Below are positions 23,193 through 30,887 of a DNA stretch of 57,146 nucleotides, one piece after another. Made by a program: the position numbers and the translations under genes. Source of the stretch: Dehalococcoidia bacterium. GTDB lineage: Bacteria > Chloroflexota > Dehalococcoidia > SM23-28-2 > RBG-16-64-32. How positions within the stretch are numbered: the first letter of the stretch is position 1; each line of letters opens with the position of its first letter. The notes under the pieces are model-generated. The model was not told where the DNA came from, did no database searches, and saw only the letters and a list, made by a program, of their open reading frames with translations. The stretch covers positions 1-57,146 of the forward strand of contig JAUSFE010000115.1 in NCBI GenBank assembly GCA_030649945.1. The letters are read 5' to 3'.

Positions 23193-23510
23193 ATGACAGA
23201 CGGGTGGCGAATCAACATACCCGAAGACAAGATCGCGGACTTCTGTCGGCGCTGGAAGATCAGCGAACTCGCGCTGTTCGGCTCCGTTCTTCGTGACGAC
23301 TTCCGGCCGGACAGCGACGTCGATGTCCTTGTCACGTTCGGCTCAGACGCCAAGTGGAGTCTCTTCGATCACGTGGACATGGAAGACGAACTCGAACGCA
23401 TTCTGGGACGACCTGTGGACCTGGTGAGCCGGCGCGGGATTGAGAGAAGCCGCAACCCATTTCGGCGGAAGGCGATTCTGGAGTCCGCTCGGGTGGTTCA
23501 TGCCGCGTGA
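23193..23510 (+). CDS. mntA: MntA-type nucleotidyltransferase antitoxin
   Basis: 105 residues from ATG 23,193 with AGAGGAGAAG upstream. It has the minimal nucleotidyltransferase signature GSVLRDDFRPDSDVDVLVTF (GSx10DxD), the catalytic core of MNT proteins. In MntA/HepT systems this enzyme AMPylates and silences the HEPN toxin. It overlaps the HEPN gene by 11 bp, the usual arrangement. Confidence 0.88.
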   Translation: MTDGWRINIPEDKIADFCRRWKISELALFGSVLRDDFRPDSDVDVLVTFGSDAKWSLFDHVDMEDELERILGRPVDLVSRRGIERSRNPFRRKAILESARVVHAA

Positions 23511-23838
23511 TCTCGACTACGCTGCCGACATCCTGGCGGCCGCGCGCCTTGCCCTGAGCTACGTCGAAGGCGTGTCGTACCAGACCTTTGTGGACGACAC
23601 GATGCGCCAGGATGCCGTCGTCCGGGAATTGTTGATTATTGGCGAAGCGGCCAAACGGTTGTCGGACGAATTCAAGGCATCTCACCCCGACATTCCTTGG
23701 CGCCAAATGGCCGGGATGCGGGACATCTTGGTGCACGCGTACGACCACGTCGATCTGGATGAGGTCTGGCGAGTCGCTGCCGCCGAGCTGACGAATCTGA
23801 TCGCTGCCGTCGAGCCAATAGTTCAGGCAGAGCAGTGA
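23500..23838 (+). CDS. hepT: HepT-like HEPN ribonuclease toxin
   Basis: 112 residues from ATG 23,500, inside the end of the mntA gene. It is a helical HEPN protein with the catalytic Rx4H motif in RDILVHAYDHVD, preceded by LIIGEAAKRLSDEF and IPWRQMAGM, all typical of HepT. The tyrosine that is the AMPylation target in related toxins (HxY) is present as HAY. Role: RNase toxin in a toxin-antitoxin or phage-defence pair. Confidence 0.88.
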   Translation: MPRDLDYAADILAAARLALSYVEGVSYQTFVDDTMRQDAVVRELLIIGEAAKRLSDEFKASHPDIPWRQMAGMRDILVHAYDHVDLDEVWRVAAAELTNLIAAVEPIVQAEQ

Positions 23839-24447
23839 TCGAACAACGGTTCTCACTTCTACACCGCATTACTGCGCGCTAAGCCGGCATCGCAGCGCAG
23901 ATGCGGCATACTGGTTGCTAAGTCGCCTGGGCATCTTCTACCCCCGGATCCGAGTGCGCAGAAAACCGGGACATGTTTGTGATACGGAGTGATCGCGCTC
24001 AGCCGCATTCGCCGCATAACTGAAGCGGTGGCAAGATCGACCGGCTGCCTCGTCAGGCAGCCGGTCGGAACGTGGCTTAGTCGCCCTATTCACGGGTGCA
24101 TGCAAGGGGTCCCGCGGAGAGTAGGCTGATGGTCGTTCTGGCTGGTTTGAAATGGAACCCCGAGTTCAATAACGACCCTGAACATCGAATGCTAAAGCTC
24201 TCAGCAGACGCTAACATTTTGCAAACCAAAGTGGCCTGGAGAGGCGGCGAGAGGGGTGACCGCCAGGGACGTCTCTTGCTGTTTTGGATACGAAACGGGA
24301 GCAAGACCAGTGGGCGCGGAACTGTAATTATGCGTGGTACAGACAATGGGGGCAGGTCACATTGCCCGCCAGATCAAAGTGTCCGACTAACTCCTGGGTG
24401 CCAACTTTGACTGACAAAGCGTGGCCAGGTCGGCTACTATCTGGTCG
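23839..24447. other. 609-bp stretch without a recognisable gene
   Basis: Contains the terminator hairpin at 24,039 and the region duplicated upstream of both MbcA-like genes (from about 24,418). One open frame on each strand near 24,096-24,410 has no ribosome-binding site and no family resemblance. Confidence 0.45.
24039..24066. terminator. Perfect hairpin after the MntA/HepT pair
   Basis: GACCGGCTGCCT / AGGCAGCCGGTC, 12-bp stem with a CGTC tetraloop, 200 bp beyond hepT. There is no T tract. Confidence 0.5.
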
Positions 24448-24816
24448 ATGAGAGATCCTTTCTCAACCGTCCTCACGATGACGCCTCGCGAGGCACTAGA
24501 CACGCTGGAGAAAGCTCTAGGTATCCGAGAAGAGGAGCTGGCGCAGGCGTTGAATAGCAACCGGCGAACACTCCAGCGTTGGCGGGCTGGGACTGCATAC
24601 CCGCAACAACTGGCACGACAGAGGCTGGCGGCGTTGCTCAGCCTGCAGGAGCGAGTTCGACAGATAGTCAAGGGCCGCGGTGCCGTTCGTCGGTGGTTCC
24701 ACAGCCAAAGCCACTTCCTCGGCGGGATCACACCGGCCGAGGCGATTCGCGTAGGCCGGCTGGATAGGGTCGAAGCGGCGTTGGAAGCGCTCGACTCCGG
24801 CGCGCTTCATCCATAA
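24448..24816 (+). CDS. Xre/MbcA/ParS-type antitoxin (copy 2)
   Basis: 122 residues, paralogue of the protein at 818-1,183, with the same helix-turn-helix (EEELAQALNSNRRTLQRW) and toxin-binding end (FLGGITPAEAIRVGRLDRV). Here it is followed, after 95 bp, by the PLD/ATPase fusion rather than a RES toxin. It may regulate that gene, or be its antitoxin-like partner. The start was set by similarity to copy 1. Confidence 0.72.
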   Translation: MRDPFSTVLTMTPREALDTLEKALGIREEELAQALNSNRRTLQRWRAGTAYPQQLARQRLAALLSLQERVRQIVKGRGAVRRWFHSQSHFLGGITPAEAIRVGRLDRVEAALEALDSGALHP

Positions 24817-24911
24817 CTGACTCGTCCGCAGCGTCAATTGGGCATTGATATCTACTGGCACTACTCATACGCTATTTGTCGCTTCGAGCCCACTCACAAT
24901 AGGAGACTGAA

Positions 24912-26846
24912 ATGGCACAACCAGCCTTGGCATCTGACTGGGACAGCGGCATCCTGCAGAGCGTCGTCCTAGCCCGGCAGCGCGACTTTGATGGCCTCTT
25001 CGACGGATTCACCGAGTTGAAGGCAGTTTCCTATGTCACCTCCGTCCGCCTATTGCTTGATTTCATGGAGAACCGCGGCTTCTCGAAAGTCGAGATGCTC
25101 GTTGGGGAAAACGTCACTATCCAGCAATTTAAGGACGACCTAACGCACCAGGAGCGGGCAGTCACAGAACGAATCGCCGCACATGTCGAATCGGGCGCGC
25201 TGCGTATCCTTGTCCCCAAGCGAACAGTCCACAGTAAGTTCTTCCTCCTACGAAACGACGACCTTTCACGTCTCATCGTCACCAGCGCCAACCTGAGTGA
25301 CACCGCCAGGAGAGCAAGCAGCCAGGTCAACTACGCGTGGTATTTGGATGTGCCATCGGGGCACCCCATGCTCGTTCGGGCCGAGCGCGACTATCAAGAG
25401 CACTGCGAGGGTGCTTCGCTCTTCATGGGCGACCTACTCCAGCTTCTCGCTAAGCGCCAGGACCTGGCGAGCGGCGAGGTGATCTCAATCTGGCTCGGCA
25501 CCGAGTCGTCCGATCCCGATCTGGCAGAGGCACGAGCCATCGTTCAGGACATCGTTGCGGATGCCTTTACTCATCTGGGAGACGAGGAGCGCGCAGTGAT
25601 CCACGTGGAACTGCCGAAGGCCGCTGACAGCCGGAAACAGGCGCTGAAGTTGCTCACCCCTTTGGGTGTCGACAGTCGTTCAGGAGAATCAAGAATCTCG
25701 CCCGCGTCTGTCATTCGGTACGTGGAAGAAGTTCACGGCGTGCCCATCTTACGCGTCGACGTCGCGAAGCAGGAGGTCCTCCTCGGATTCCGCGGCGAAA
25801 TTACCCGTCTGGACGAGCAGCTCGGGACGCCTCAAGAGATCAACGAAGCGCTGTCGGACTTCGAGGCATACATAGACACCGTTGATGTGGGTCAGACCCT
25901 TGACGCGCGGTGTGCGAAGACAAGCATGTTCGAAGCTGCGTTGTACGCGATGGCAGCGCCGTTCGCTCACGAGCAGATGAAGGAGCGCCGGCATCGCTAT
26001 GGCTCGGTCAACCGTAGAGGTCCTCGCTTCCTCTATATCTATGGTCCAGCCCAGAACGGCAAGACGACGTTCTTGCGATACATCCTCAAAATCATCACGG
26101 GGCCGCACGTCGAGCCACTGGCCGCTTCGCGGTTCAACAAGGCGAACATCCGCGGCGTACAGGTCTTCGGCACGTCCTTCCCGCTGATGTTTGACGACAT
26201 GGTTACGACCACTGGGAAGACGTACGAAGACATCATCAAGTCGCACTGGGAGATCGACTGGAGAGAGGAATCTGGTTACCCTCAGTTGATCTTTACGTCG
26301 AACCATCTGAATCTGCGCGACTGGGCCAAGTCGCGGCTCAAGAGAATAGACTTCGATGTCCACTTCGTTCCGACGACCCAAACCCAGGAGCACCTTGCCA
26401 CGATTCTCGACAAGCCCAACCTGCTGTACCGCTGGTTCGCGCGACTCTACCTGGAACGGATCTCACAGCCAGGATGGATGACGGACGACGAGATGGGCGT
26501 CGCACGCGACGCAATGCTTAGCCTTTACCGGTTCGCCGGGCGCGGTGTCCCAAACTACTTCCCACATCGACCCATCGAGGAGCTGTACGATTCAGACCTT
26601 CGTACCTGGCAAGATGTCATCCGCCAGCGCAAGGCAGCCGTACACCGGGCCGGCAAAGAGACGCGCATCACCTTCAGCAACGATCTCCAACCGCCCGAAG
26701 TTCAAGAGTACCGTGCCTGTCTTCCTCAAACCGTCAAAGCGCGGATGATTGGTAAGACTCTAGTCATCGAGAACCCCAGCTACTTCCATGCCTGGCTCGA
26801 CGGTTCTGGCAAGTCGCGCTGGTGGGGCCGGTTGTTCAAGCGATAG
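24912..26846 (+). CDS. Phospholipase D-like nuclease fused to SF3-helicase-like ATPase (putative defence effector)
   Basis: 644 residues from ATG 24,912 (AGGAGA upstream). N-terminal domain (~1-190): PLD fold with one HxK motif (H107-S-K109) and the following TSAN (124-127), as in single-HKD nucleases that dimerise; the motif's Asp is not obvious. Middle (~190-340): no recognised domain. C-terminal domain (~340-600): Walker A GPAQNGKTT (378-386), Walker B PLMFDD (to D429), sensor FTSN (461-464) and an arginine-finger-like SRLKR (474-478), the order seen in SF3/D5-type helicases. No known system with this pairing is recalled. It sits between an Xre/MbcA-type gene and an AbiE remnant. A nuclease gated by an ATP motor would fit phage or plasmid defence. 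Confidence 0.75.
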   Translation: MAQPALASDWDSGILQSVVLARQRDFDGLFDGFTELKAVSYVTSVRLLLDFMENRGFSKVEMLVGENVTIQQFKDDLTHQERAVTERIAAHVESGALRILVPKRTVHSKFFLLRNDDLSRLIVTSANLSDTARRASSQVNYAWYLDVPSGHPMLVRAERDYQEHCEGASLFMGDLLQLLAKRQDLASGEVISIWLGTESSDPDLAEARAIVQDIVADAFTHLGDEERAVIHVELPKAADSRKQALKLLTPLGVDSRSGESRISPASVIRYVEEVHGVPILRVDVAKQEVLLGFRGEITRLDEQLGTPQEINEALSDFEAYIDTVDVGQTLDARCAKTSMFEAALYAMAAPFAHEQMKERRHRYGSVNRRGPRFLYIYGPAQNGKTTFLRYILKIITGPHVEPLAASRFNKANIRGVQVFGTSFPLMFDDMVTTTGKTYEDIIKSHWEIDWREESGYPQLIFTSNHLNLRDWAKSRLKRIDFDVHFVPTTQTQEHLATILDKPNLLYRWFARLYLERISQPGWMTDDEMGVARDAMLSLYRFAGRGVPNYFPHRPIEELYDSDLRTWQDVIRQRKAAVHRAGKETRITFSNDLQPPEVQEYRACLPQTVKARMIGKTLVIENPSYFHAWLDGSGKSRWWGRLFKR

Positions 26847-27007
26847 ATAGCAAGAACGCTGGCGGCGACATCCTCAAGCAATTTACGGAGTCGGTCGAAG
26901 GCGACGAGTTTGCCCAGTCGAATCAGTGGGATGTTGCCTTCTGTCGCTCGAGCCAGGAGACGGCTTTCAAGCGCCGTACGGAAGGCATTAGAGGACGCGT
27001 ACTTCAT
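26780..27007 (-). pseudogene. AbiEii toxin, truncated
   Basis: ATG 27,007 overlaps the AbiEi stop (ATGA). The first ~40 residues (MKYASSNAFRTALESRLLAR, IPLIRLGKLVAFDRL) are the conserved start of AbiEii-type nucleotidyltransferase toxins, which are normally 250-300 residues. Similarity ends at about 26,880, and the frame stops at 26,780 inside the convergent PLD/ATPase gene. The catalytic GSxxxxD motif is missing, so no toxin is made. Confidence 0.75.
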
Positions 27008-27630
27008 GCGCGCGTTTCGGCGAGCCCCCGCGAGACGAGATCAGCGACGCGCTTACCGCGCTCATCGGCGCCCCTCCTGAGACGCTTCCGTGTTGTTAGT
27101 CCACGGTTGACCGCCTCAACGACAGCCATTTCGATCTGCTCAGGAGATGTCCCCGACTCCGCAGCATCGAGGATGGAACGCGTCGGCGAGGTAACGACTA
27201 TACCGTCTCGGACGGTCTTGTCTTCCCTTCCGATCGGGCGAGAGCTCGTGTGGATCTTGGCTCCGGGGATTGACGGCAGGTTCCGCTTAGAGCGTGGGAC
27301 TGTGAGGTGGACAAAACCCGGGACGACGTCGCTGAGGTCGAGGATGTCCAGCGCGCTCTCGTGTGAGACGACCGCTGTGTCCTTCCCGAGCGAAAGCCAG
27401 GCCGCGAGCACATGCTCGCGAGAAGACTGGGGGTACTCCCGAAAACGATAGAGACCTCGCCGCGCACGGATAAACCCGCCGGATTTAGCATGGTGCGAGA
27501 GTAGCGCACGGCTAAATCCGCACTCCTTGGCCTGCTCTGAGGTAAAGTAGCCACCTTGCGTCGCCGCAATATCGAAGAGCCGCGAGCGATCTGGCTTCAT
27601 GACCATGCGGTTAATAGTGGCGTCACCCAT
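27004..27630 (-). CDS. AbiEi-family antitoxin (type IV toxin-antitoxin)
   Basis: 208 residues. Winged helix at ~15-70 (LFDIAATQGGYFTSEQAKEC, SHHAKSGGFIRARRGLYRF), then the AbiEi C-terminal domain (VVSHESALDILDLSDV, VHLTVPRSKRN, GIVVTSPTRSILDAAES, AVVEAVNRGLTTRKRL). In intact systems it represses the operon and neutralises AbiEii. Its toxin partner is truncated, so it is now an orphan. ATG 27,630 lies one base from the operator-like repeat, suggesting a leaderless or very short 5' end. A near-identical N-terminus is at 1-257. Confidence 0.9.
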   Translation of the reverse strand: MGDATINRMVMKPDRSRLFDIAATQGGYFTSEQAKECGFSRALLSHHAKSGGFIRARRGLYRFREYPQSSREHVLAAWLSLGKDTAVVSHESALDILDLSDVVPGFVHLTVPRSKRNLPSIPGAKIHTSSRPIGREDKTVRDGIVVTSPTRSILDAAESGTSPEQIEMAVVEAVNRGLTTRKRLRRGADERGKRVADLVSRGLAETRA

Positions 27631-27631
27631 A

Positions 27632-27650
27632 TGTCAAACAATACTTGACA
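27632..27650 (-). promoter_or_regulatory. Operator-like inverted repeat upstream of AbiEi (right copy)
   Basis: Same TGTCAA-7-TTGACA arrangement as at 259-277, identical in all 19 bases while nearby bases differ, which suggests selection on the site. Confidence 0.6.
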
Positions 27651-27892
27651 TCTAAGTGACTTGCAAGTGCGCGTACAAGTGGTTTACCAGTCCCTTCGCG
27701 CGAACGGCTGAACGAGACGTCGTCTTGCGAGGTGACATCCGCCAAGGGGCTCGCTGCAATACCGTCATCAGTCTGCCTCCACTTTGGCTGCCCAACTTTG
27801 GCTGACATTTGACACCCAATTTGACACCCTAACCGGCAATCACCGGTGGTTTATGGTGGACGGCGGTGGACAGATCAAATACGGAGCGAACG

Positions 27893-27969
27893 CCCAAGGA
27901 CGCCTGCAAACGGTATGGTGCTAATTCGTAAACAGCAGGTCGGGAGTTCGAATCTCCCCGTTGGCTCCA
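27893..27969 (+). tRNA. Degenerate tRNA-Thr(CGT)-like sequence, probable attachment site (right)
   Basis: 77 nt with TTCGTAA anticodon loop (CGT), variable loop AGGTC, perfect T-arm GGGAG-TTCGAAT-CTCCC and encoded CCA. Acceptor pairing has two mismatches (CCCAAGG against CGTTGGC), the anticodon stem has two, and the D-arm is weak. It is probably not expressed as a working tRNA, but the T-arm differs from the left copy in a compensatory way. Confidence 0.45.
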
Positions 27970-27999
27970 GTTCTTGCCCCTCGCGGGCGCCCTGCGGGG

Positions 28000-29112
28000 T
28001 CAGTGGCGGGAGGCCCGGCCCAGGGCCTCGGCCGGGGTAGCGGCCGTCACCAGCCCGCCCTTGCGTGTGCGCTTCGCGACCCGCAGGCAATCGTCCGCGG
28101 CGGCCAGCACGCCGTCCAGCGTGGCCTCGTGGCGGGGCCAGACGGCCAGCCCTGCGCTTACCGGGAGGGGACCCTGCGGTGGGTCCAGGATCAGCCGTCG
28201 CACGCGGTCTTCCACGTCCTCCAGCGCGACGCAGGGCAGCAGCACCACGAACTCGTCGCCGCCGTAGCGGGAGATCGCGCTCGCTTCCGGGAACGCCGTC
28301 TGCAGCGCCCGCGCCAGCCGCACCAGCAGGCGGTCGCCGGCCAGGTGCCCGTGCGCATCGTTGTAGCGCTTGAAGTTGTCCAGGTCCAGGATGATCACCG
28401 CCACCTCGCGTCCGTGCCTCGGCTCGCGCGCCAGCGCTTCCGAAAGGCGGCGGCGGTTGGCCAGCCCCGTCAGGGGGTCCGTCACCGCCAGGCGGCGGAT
28501 GTACGCCCGCAGGCGGCGGCTGCCATCGAAGGTGATGGTGAGGTCGATCCCGGCGAAGAGCATTACCAGCACTGTGATCGCCACGGCCCCGAAGTTCGGC
28601 TGATACCAGCCGCTGGCGTCGAGCACCACGGCGCAGAGCAGGTAGGCGCCCACGCAGCAGAAGCTGAGGGCGATGGAGAAGCGAGCCGTCCGCTCGGCCG
28701 AGCCCTCTATCATCAGCAGGACGTAGACCAGCCAGATGGGGTAAGTAAGGCTCGCGGCGGCCAGGACGCCGAACGTCACGGAGAGGACGTCCAGGAAGAT
28801 GTAAGAGGACTCGTACAGGGGCAGCGGGTGGTGCGGGCCGCGGCGCCAGTGCCAGGTGGCCAGCGCGCTCGTGCCCGCAAGCCAGGCGCCGCTGCCGGCC
28901 AGGGCCAGCGGGTGCATGGGGATGATGCCGGCCAGCACCACGGCCGGATAGCAGGCAGTGATCAGCCAGCGCAGGAGCACGACCGCCCGCACGTAGGGGT
29001 GGTCAAAGCGCCCAACTTCGTCCTCGACGCTGACAAAGCCGGTGTTGGCATCGTCAGGCGACGTGCTGGGCAGAGGTATGTGCTCATGCGGACTGCGTGT
29101 CAGCGTCTTCAT
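28000..29112 (-). CDS. Membrane-bound GGDEF diguanylate cyclase
   Basis: 370 residues. Residues ~45-205 contain five or six membrane helices (for example VVLLRWLITACYPAVVLAGI, SFCCVGAYLLCAVVLDA). Then comes the GGDEF domain with DPLTGLANRRRL, the metal-binding ILDLDNFKRYND and an intact active site RYGGDEFVVLL. The RxxD inhibitory site five residues ahead of GGDEF is absent. It would make cyclic di-GMP at the membrane. First gene right of the island boundary; its stop lies 28 bp after the repeat ends. Confidence 0.92.
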   Translation of the reverse strand: MKTLTRSPHEHIPLPSTSPDDANTGFVSVEDEVGRFDHPYVRAVVLLRWLITACYPAVVLAGIIPMHPLALAGSGAWLAGTSALATWHWRRGPHHPLPLYESSYIFLDVLSVTFGVLAAASLTYPIWLVYVLLMIEGSAERTARFSIALSFCCVGAYLLCAVVLDASGWYQPNFGAVAITVLVMLFAGIDLTITFDGSRRLRAYIRRLAVTDPLTGLANRRRLSEALAREPRHGREVAVIILDLDNFKRYNDAHGHLAGDRLLVRLARALQTAFPEASAISRYGGDEFVVLLPCVALEDVEDRVRRLILDPPQGPLPVSAGLAVWPRHEATLDGVLAAADDCLRVAKRTRKGGLVTAATPAEALGRASRH

Positions 29113-29220
29113 TTCTTCCTGTATCTATGGAGTGAGACGTGAGAGGCAAAGGACGCGTTACCGACGCTGGATTGGGTATAAGATGTAACCGCGAAAATTG
29201 CCGCGGAAGGAGCGCGCAAG

Positions 29221-29841
29221 ATGGCTGAAGACCGAACGTTAGCGATGCCCGGCGCCTGGGTGAAGATGCCGGGCGAGGACGAGATGCGCCGTCTCGTCCC
29301 CTCGGGTCACCCTTACGACTTCGGCTTCATCACCGGCATGCAGCGGCTGGTCATGGCGCACCTGGGCATCGCGCCCTTCTTCGGGGCGCTGTTCCAGCAG
29401 ATCATGTTCGCGCCGGGGGCGCTGACCCGGGCGGAACGCGAGATGGTGGCAGCGGTCGCGGCGGCCGCCCAGGACTGCCACTACTGAACGCAGTCTCACG
29501 CAGAGTTTCTGCGTGTCGAGGGCGGCGACCCGGAGATGGTGGACGCGATCAAGCGCGGTCCTTCCGGGGAAGGATGGCGCGCGCTGGACCTCTCGCCCCG
29601 CCTGCGCGCGCTCTGCGCCGTCGCCGAAAAGCTGAGCGCCACGCCCACGCGCATGGTGGAGGAGGACTGGCAGCCCGTGCGCGAACTGGGGTTCGACGAC
29701 AAGGCCTGCCTGGAGGTGGCGCACATCGTCGGCATCTTCAACTACCTGACACGTTTGGCCGACGGGTTCGGCCTGCAACTGGACGACGGTACCCGCCGCG
29801 CGTCTGAGACGGGCGAGCCGCTCCGCCGGCCCGGGACCTGA
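29221..29841 (+). CDS. AhpD-like (carboxymuconolactone decarboxylase family) protein, probable selenoprotein with CxxU motif
   Basis: ATG 29,221 (GGAAGGAG upstream) opens a frame broken only by TGA at 29,485-29,487 (codon 89), then continuing to the stop at 29,841: 207 codons in all. Around the TGA the product reads AQDCHY-U-TQSHAEFLR. In AhpD-like proteins this is the CxxCxxxH redox site, so TGA sits precisely on the second Cys, with the first Cys and the His kept. Residues before (ALTRAEREMVAAVAAAA) and after (DPEMVDAIKRG, HIVGIFNYLTRLADGFG) are good family sequence. A 7-bp hairpin follows 9 nt after TGA. AhpD-like selenoproteins with CxxU are known. The alternative is a nonsense mutation. 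Role: thiol- or peroxide-linked redox enzyme. Confidence 0.8.
29497..29515 (+). promoter_or_regulatory. SECIS-like hairpin for selenocysteine insertion
   Basis: CACGCAG / CTGCGTG stem with loop AGTTT, beginning 10 nt after the in-frame TGA. The loop has G in its second position and lies about 17 nt past the TGA, inside the range described for bacterial SECIS elements. Confidence 0.6.
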
Positions 29842-29868
29842 CAGCGGGCCACGAAAGGAGGCGCCGCC

Positions 29869-30156
29869 ATGGCAGATGAGGTCGAGATCGGGCGCGTGGT
29901 GGACTACTTCGCGCACGTCGGCGTCGCCGGCATCGACCTGACAGCGCCCCTGCGCGCTGGAGACCGCATCCACATCCGCGGGCACACCACGGACTTCGAG
30001 CAGGTTGCGGACAGCATCCAGGTGGAGCACGCGGTGGTGCAGGAGGCGAAGGCGGGAGACAAGATCGGGATCAAGGTGCTGGATCGCTGCCGGAGCGGCG
30101 ACCACGTGTACCGGGTCAGCCCAGAGACGTTCGTCCCGCAGGTCATAATCATTTGA
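29869..30156 (+). CDS. Small EF-Tu domain 2-like protein
   Basis: 95 residues from ATG 29,869 with AAAGGAGGC upstream, 27 bp after the AhpD-like gene. The single beta-barrel reads EIGRVVDYFAHVGVAGIDLT, PLRAGDRIHIRGHTTDFEQ, QVEHAVVQEAKAGDKIGIKV and SGDHVYRV. This family of free-standing translation-factor barrel domains is often annotated translation elongation factor-like; its function is unknown. The last ~12 residues are unusual, and just after the stop (30,153-30,200) a second copy of the end (RCRGGDHVYRITE, stop) is found, so the original C-terminus seems to have been displaced by a small duplication. Confidence 0.75.
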   Translation: MADEVEIGRVVDYFAHVGVAGIDLTAPLRAGDRIHIRGHTTDFEQVADSIQVEHAVVQEAKAGDKIGIKVLDRCRSGDHVYRVSPETFVPQVIII

Positions 30157-30362
30157 GCCGCTGCCGCGGCGGCGACCACGTGTACCGCATCACGGAGTAG
30201 CCCGGGCCGGCGCCCGCAGACGTCCCGGCAGGGCGCAGGCTTCGGACCTCCCCGCGCACGGCCGGTTACGCCGGGGGCTGTCGCCGCGTAGGGGCTGGTC
30301 TCAGACCCGCCCGCCCGGGGGGCGCACAGCGGATCGCTTTCCCCTCACCGTCTGTCCCTCCG

Positions 30363-30833
30363 TCACCGCAACCGCGGCCCGAAGGGGTTCCGCCGCAGGA
30401 CGCGCGAGAGGACGAACGAGACCACCGAGATCACCAGCGCGCCCAGGAACGCGGGCAGGAAGCCGTCCACGGCAAAGCGCACGTCCAGCCAGTCGCACGC
30501 CTCCTCGGTGACGAGCACGATCAGCGCGTTGACGACGAAGATGAACAGCCCCAGGGTGATGATCTGCAGCGGGCAGGTGAGGAAGATGAGGATGGGCCGC
30601 AGCACCGCCCGCAGCGCCACGAAGATGGCCGCCGCCACCAGCAGCGCCTCGACGCCGTCGATGACGAAGCGGTCCGGCGCGTCGTAGATGCGGTTGACGG
30701 CCCATTCCGCGGCCAGGAAGCCGAGGATCGTGATCCCCCAGCGCACCGCAATGCGTACAATCCAGGGTACATCCCCCTTGTCCCACGGGGGCTCGGTCTC
30801 TTCCCAGTAGCGGTCGACCGTGAAGCGGGACAT
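30363..30833 (-). CDS. Phage-holin-like (DUF360/PF04020) membrane protein
   Basis: 156 residues with four hydrophobic segments. Family phrases are FVALRAVLRPILIFLTCPLQ, ITLGLFIFVVNALIVLV and FLPAFLGALVISVVSFVLS. The acidic Trp-rich N-terminus is cytoplasmic. Members are common chromosomal membrane proteins, and the holin label is historical. It is divergent from the acetyltransferase gene. Confidence 0.88.
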   Translation of the reverse strand: MSRFTVDRYWEETEPPWDKGDVPWIVRIAVRWGITILGFLAAEWAVNRIYDAPDRFVIDGVEALLVAAAIFVALRAVLRPILIFLTCPLQIITLGLFIFVVNALIVLVTEEACDWLDVRFAVDGFLPAFLGALVISVVSFVLSRVLRRNPFGPRLR

Positions 30834-30887
30834 CAGCTAACCCCCGGCATTGTATCAGACGAAAAGCGGCGGCAGGAGCGAGTGCGA

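Larger units (their letters stand above)
27374..27971. repeat. Long imperfect direct repeat, right copy (island boundary)
   Basis: Partner of 1-548. It ends with the tRNA-Thr-like sequence, after which the sequence becomes GC-rich chromosome-like DNA with the GGDEF gene. The gene-free part (27,651-27,999) holds only this repeat. Confidence 0.8.

Noticed and set aside
24096..24410. 104-codon open frame on the plus strand
   Set aside because: No ribosome-binding site, no recognisable sequence, and an equally long frame on the other strand.
29485..29487. TGA as a plain stop, giving an 88-residue protein and a separate 101-residue one
   Set aside because: Both parts belong to one AhpD-like domain and the break is at the redox Cys; selenocysteine explains it better, though a mutation is not excluded.
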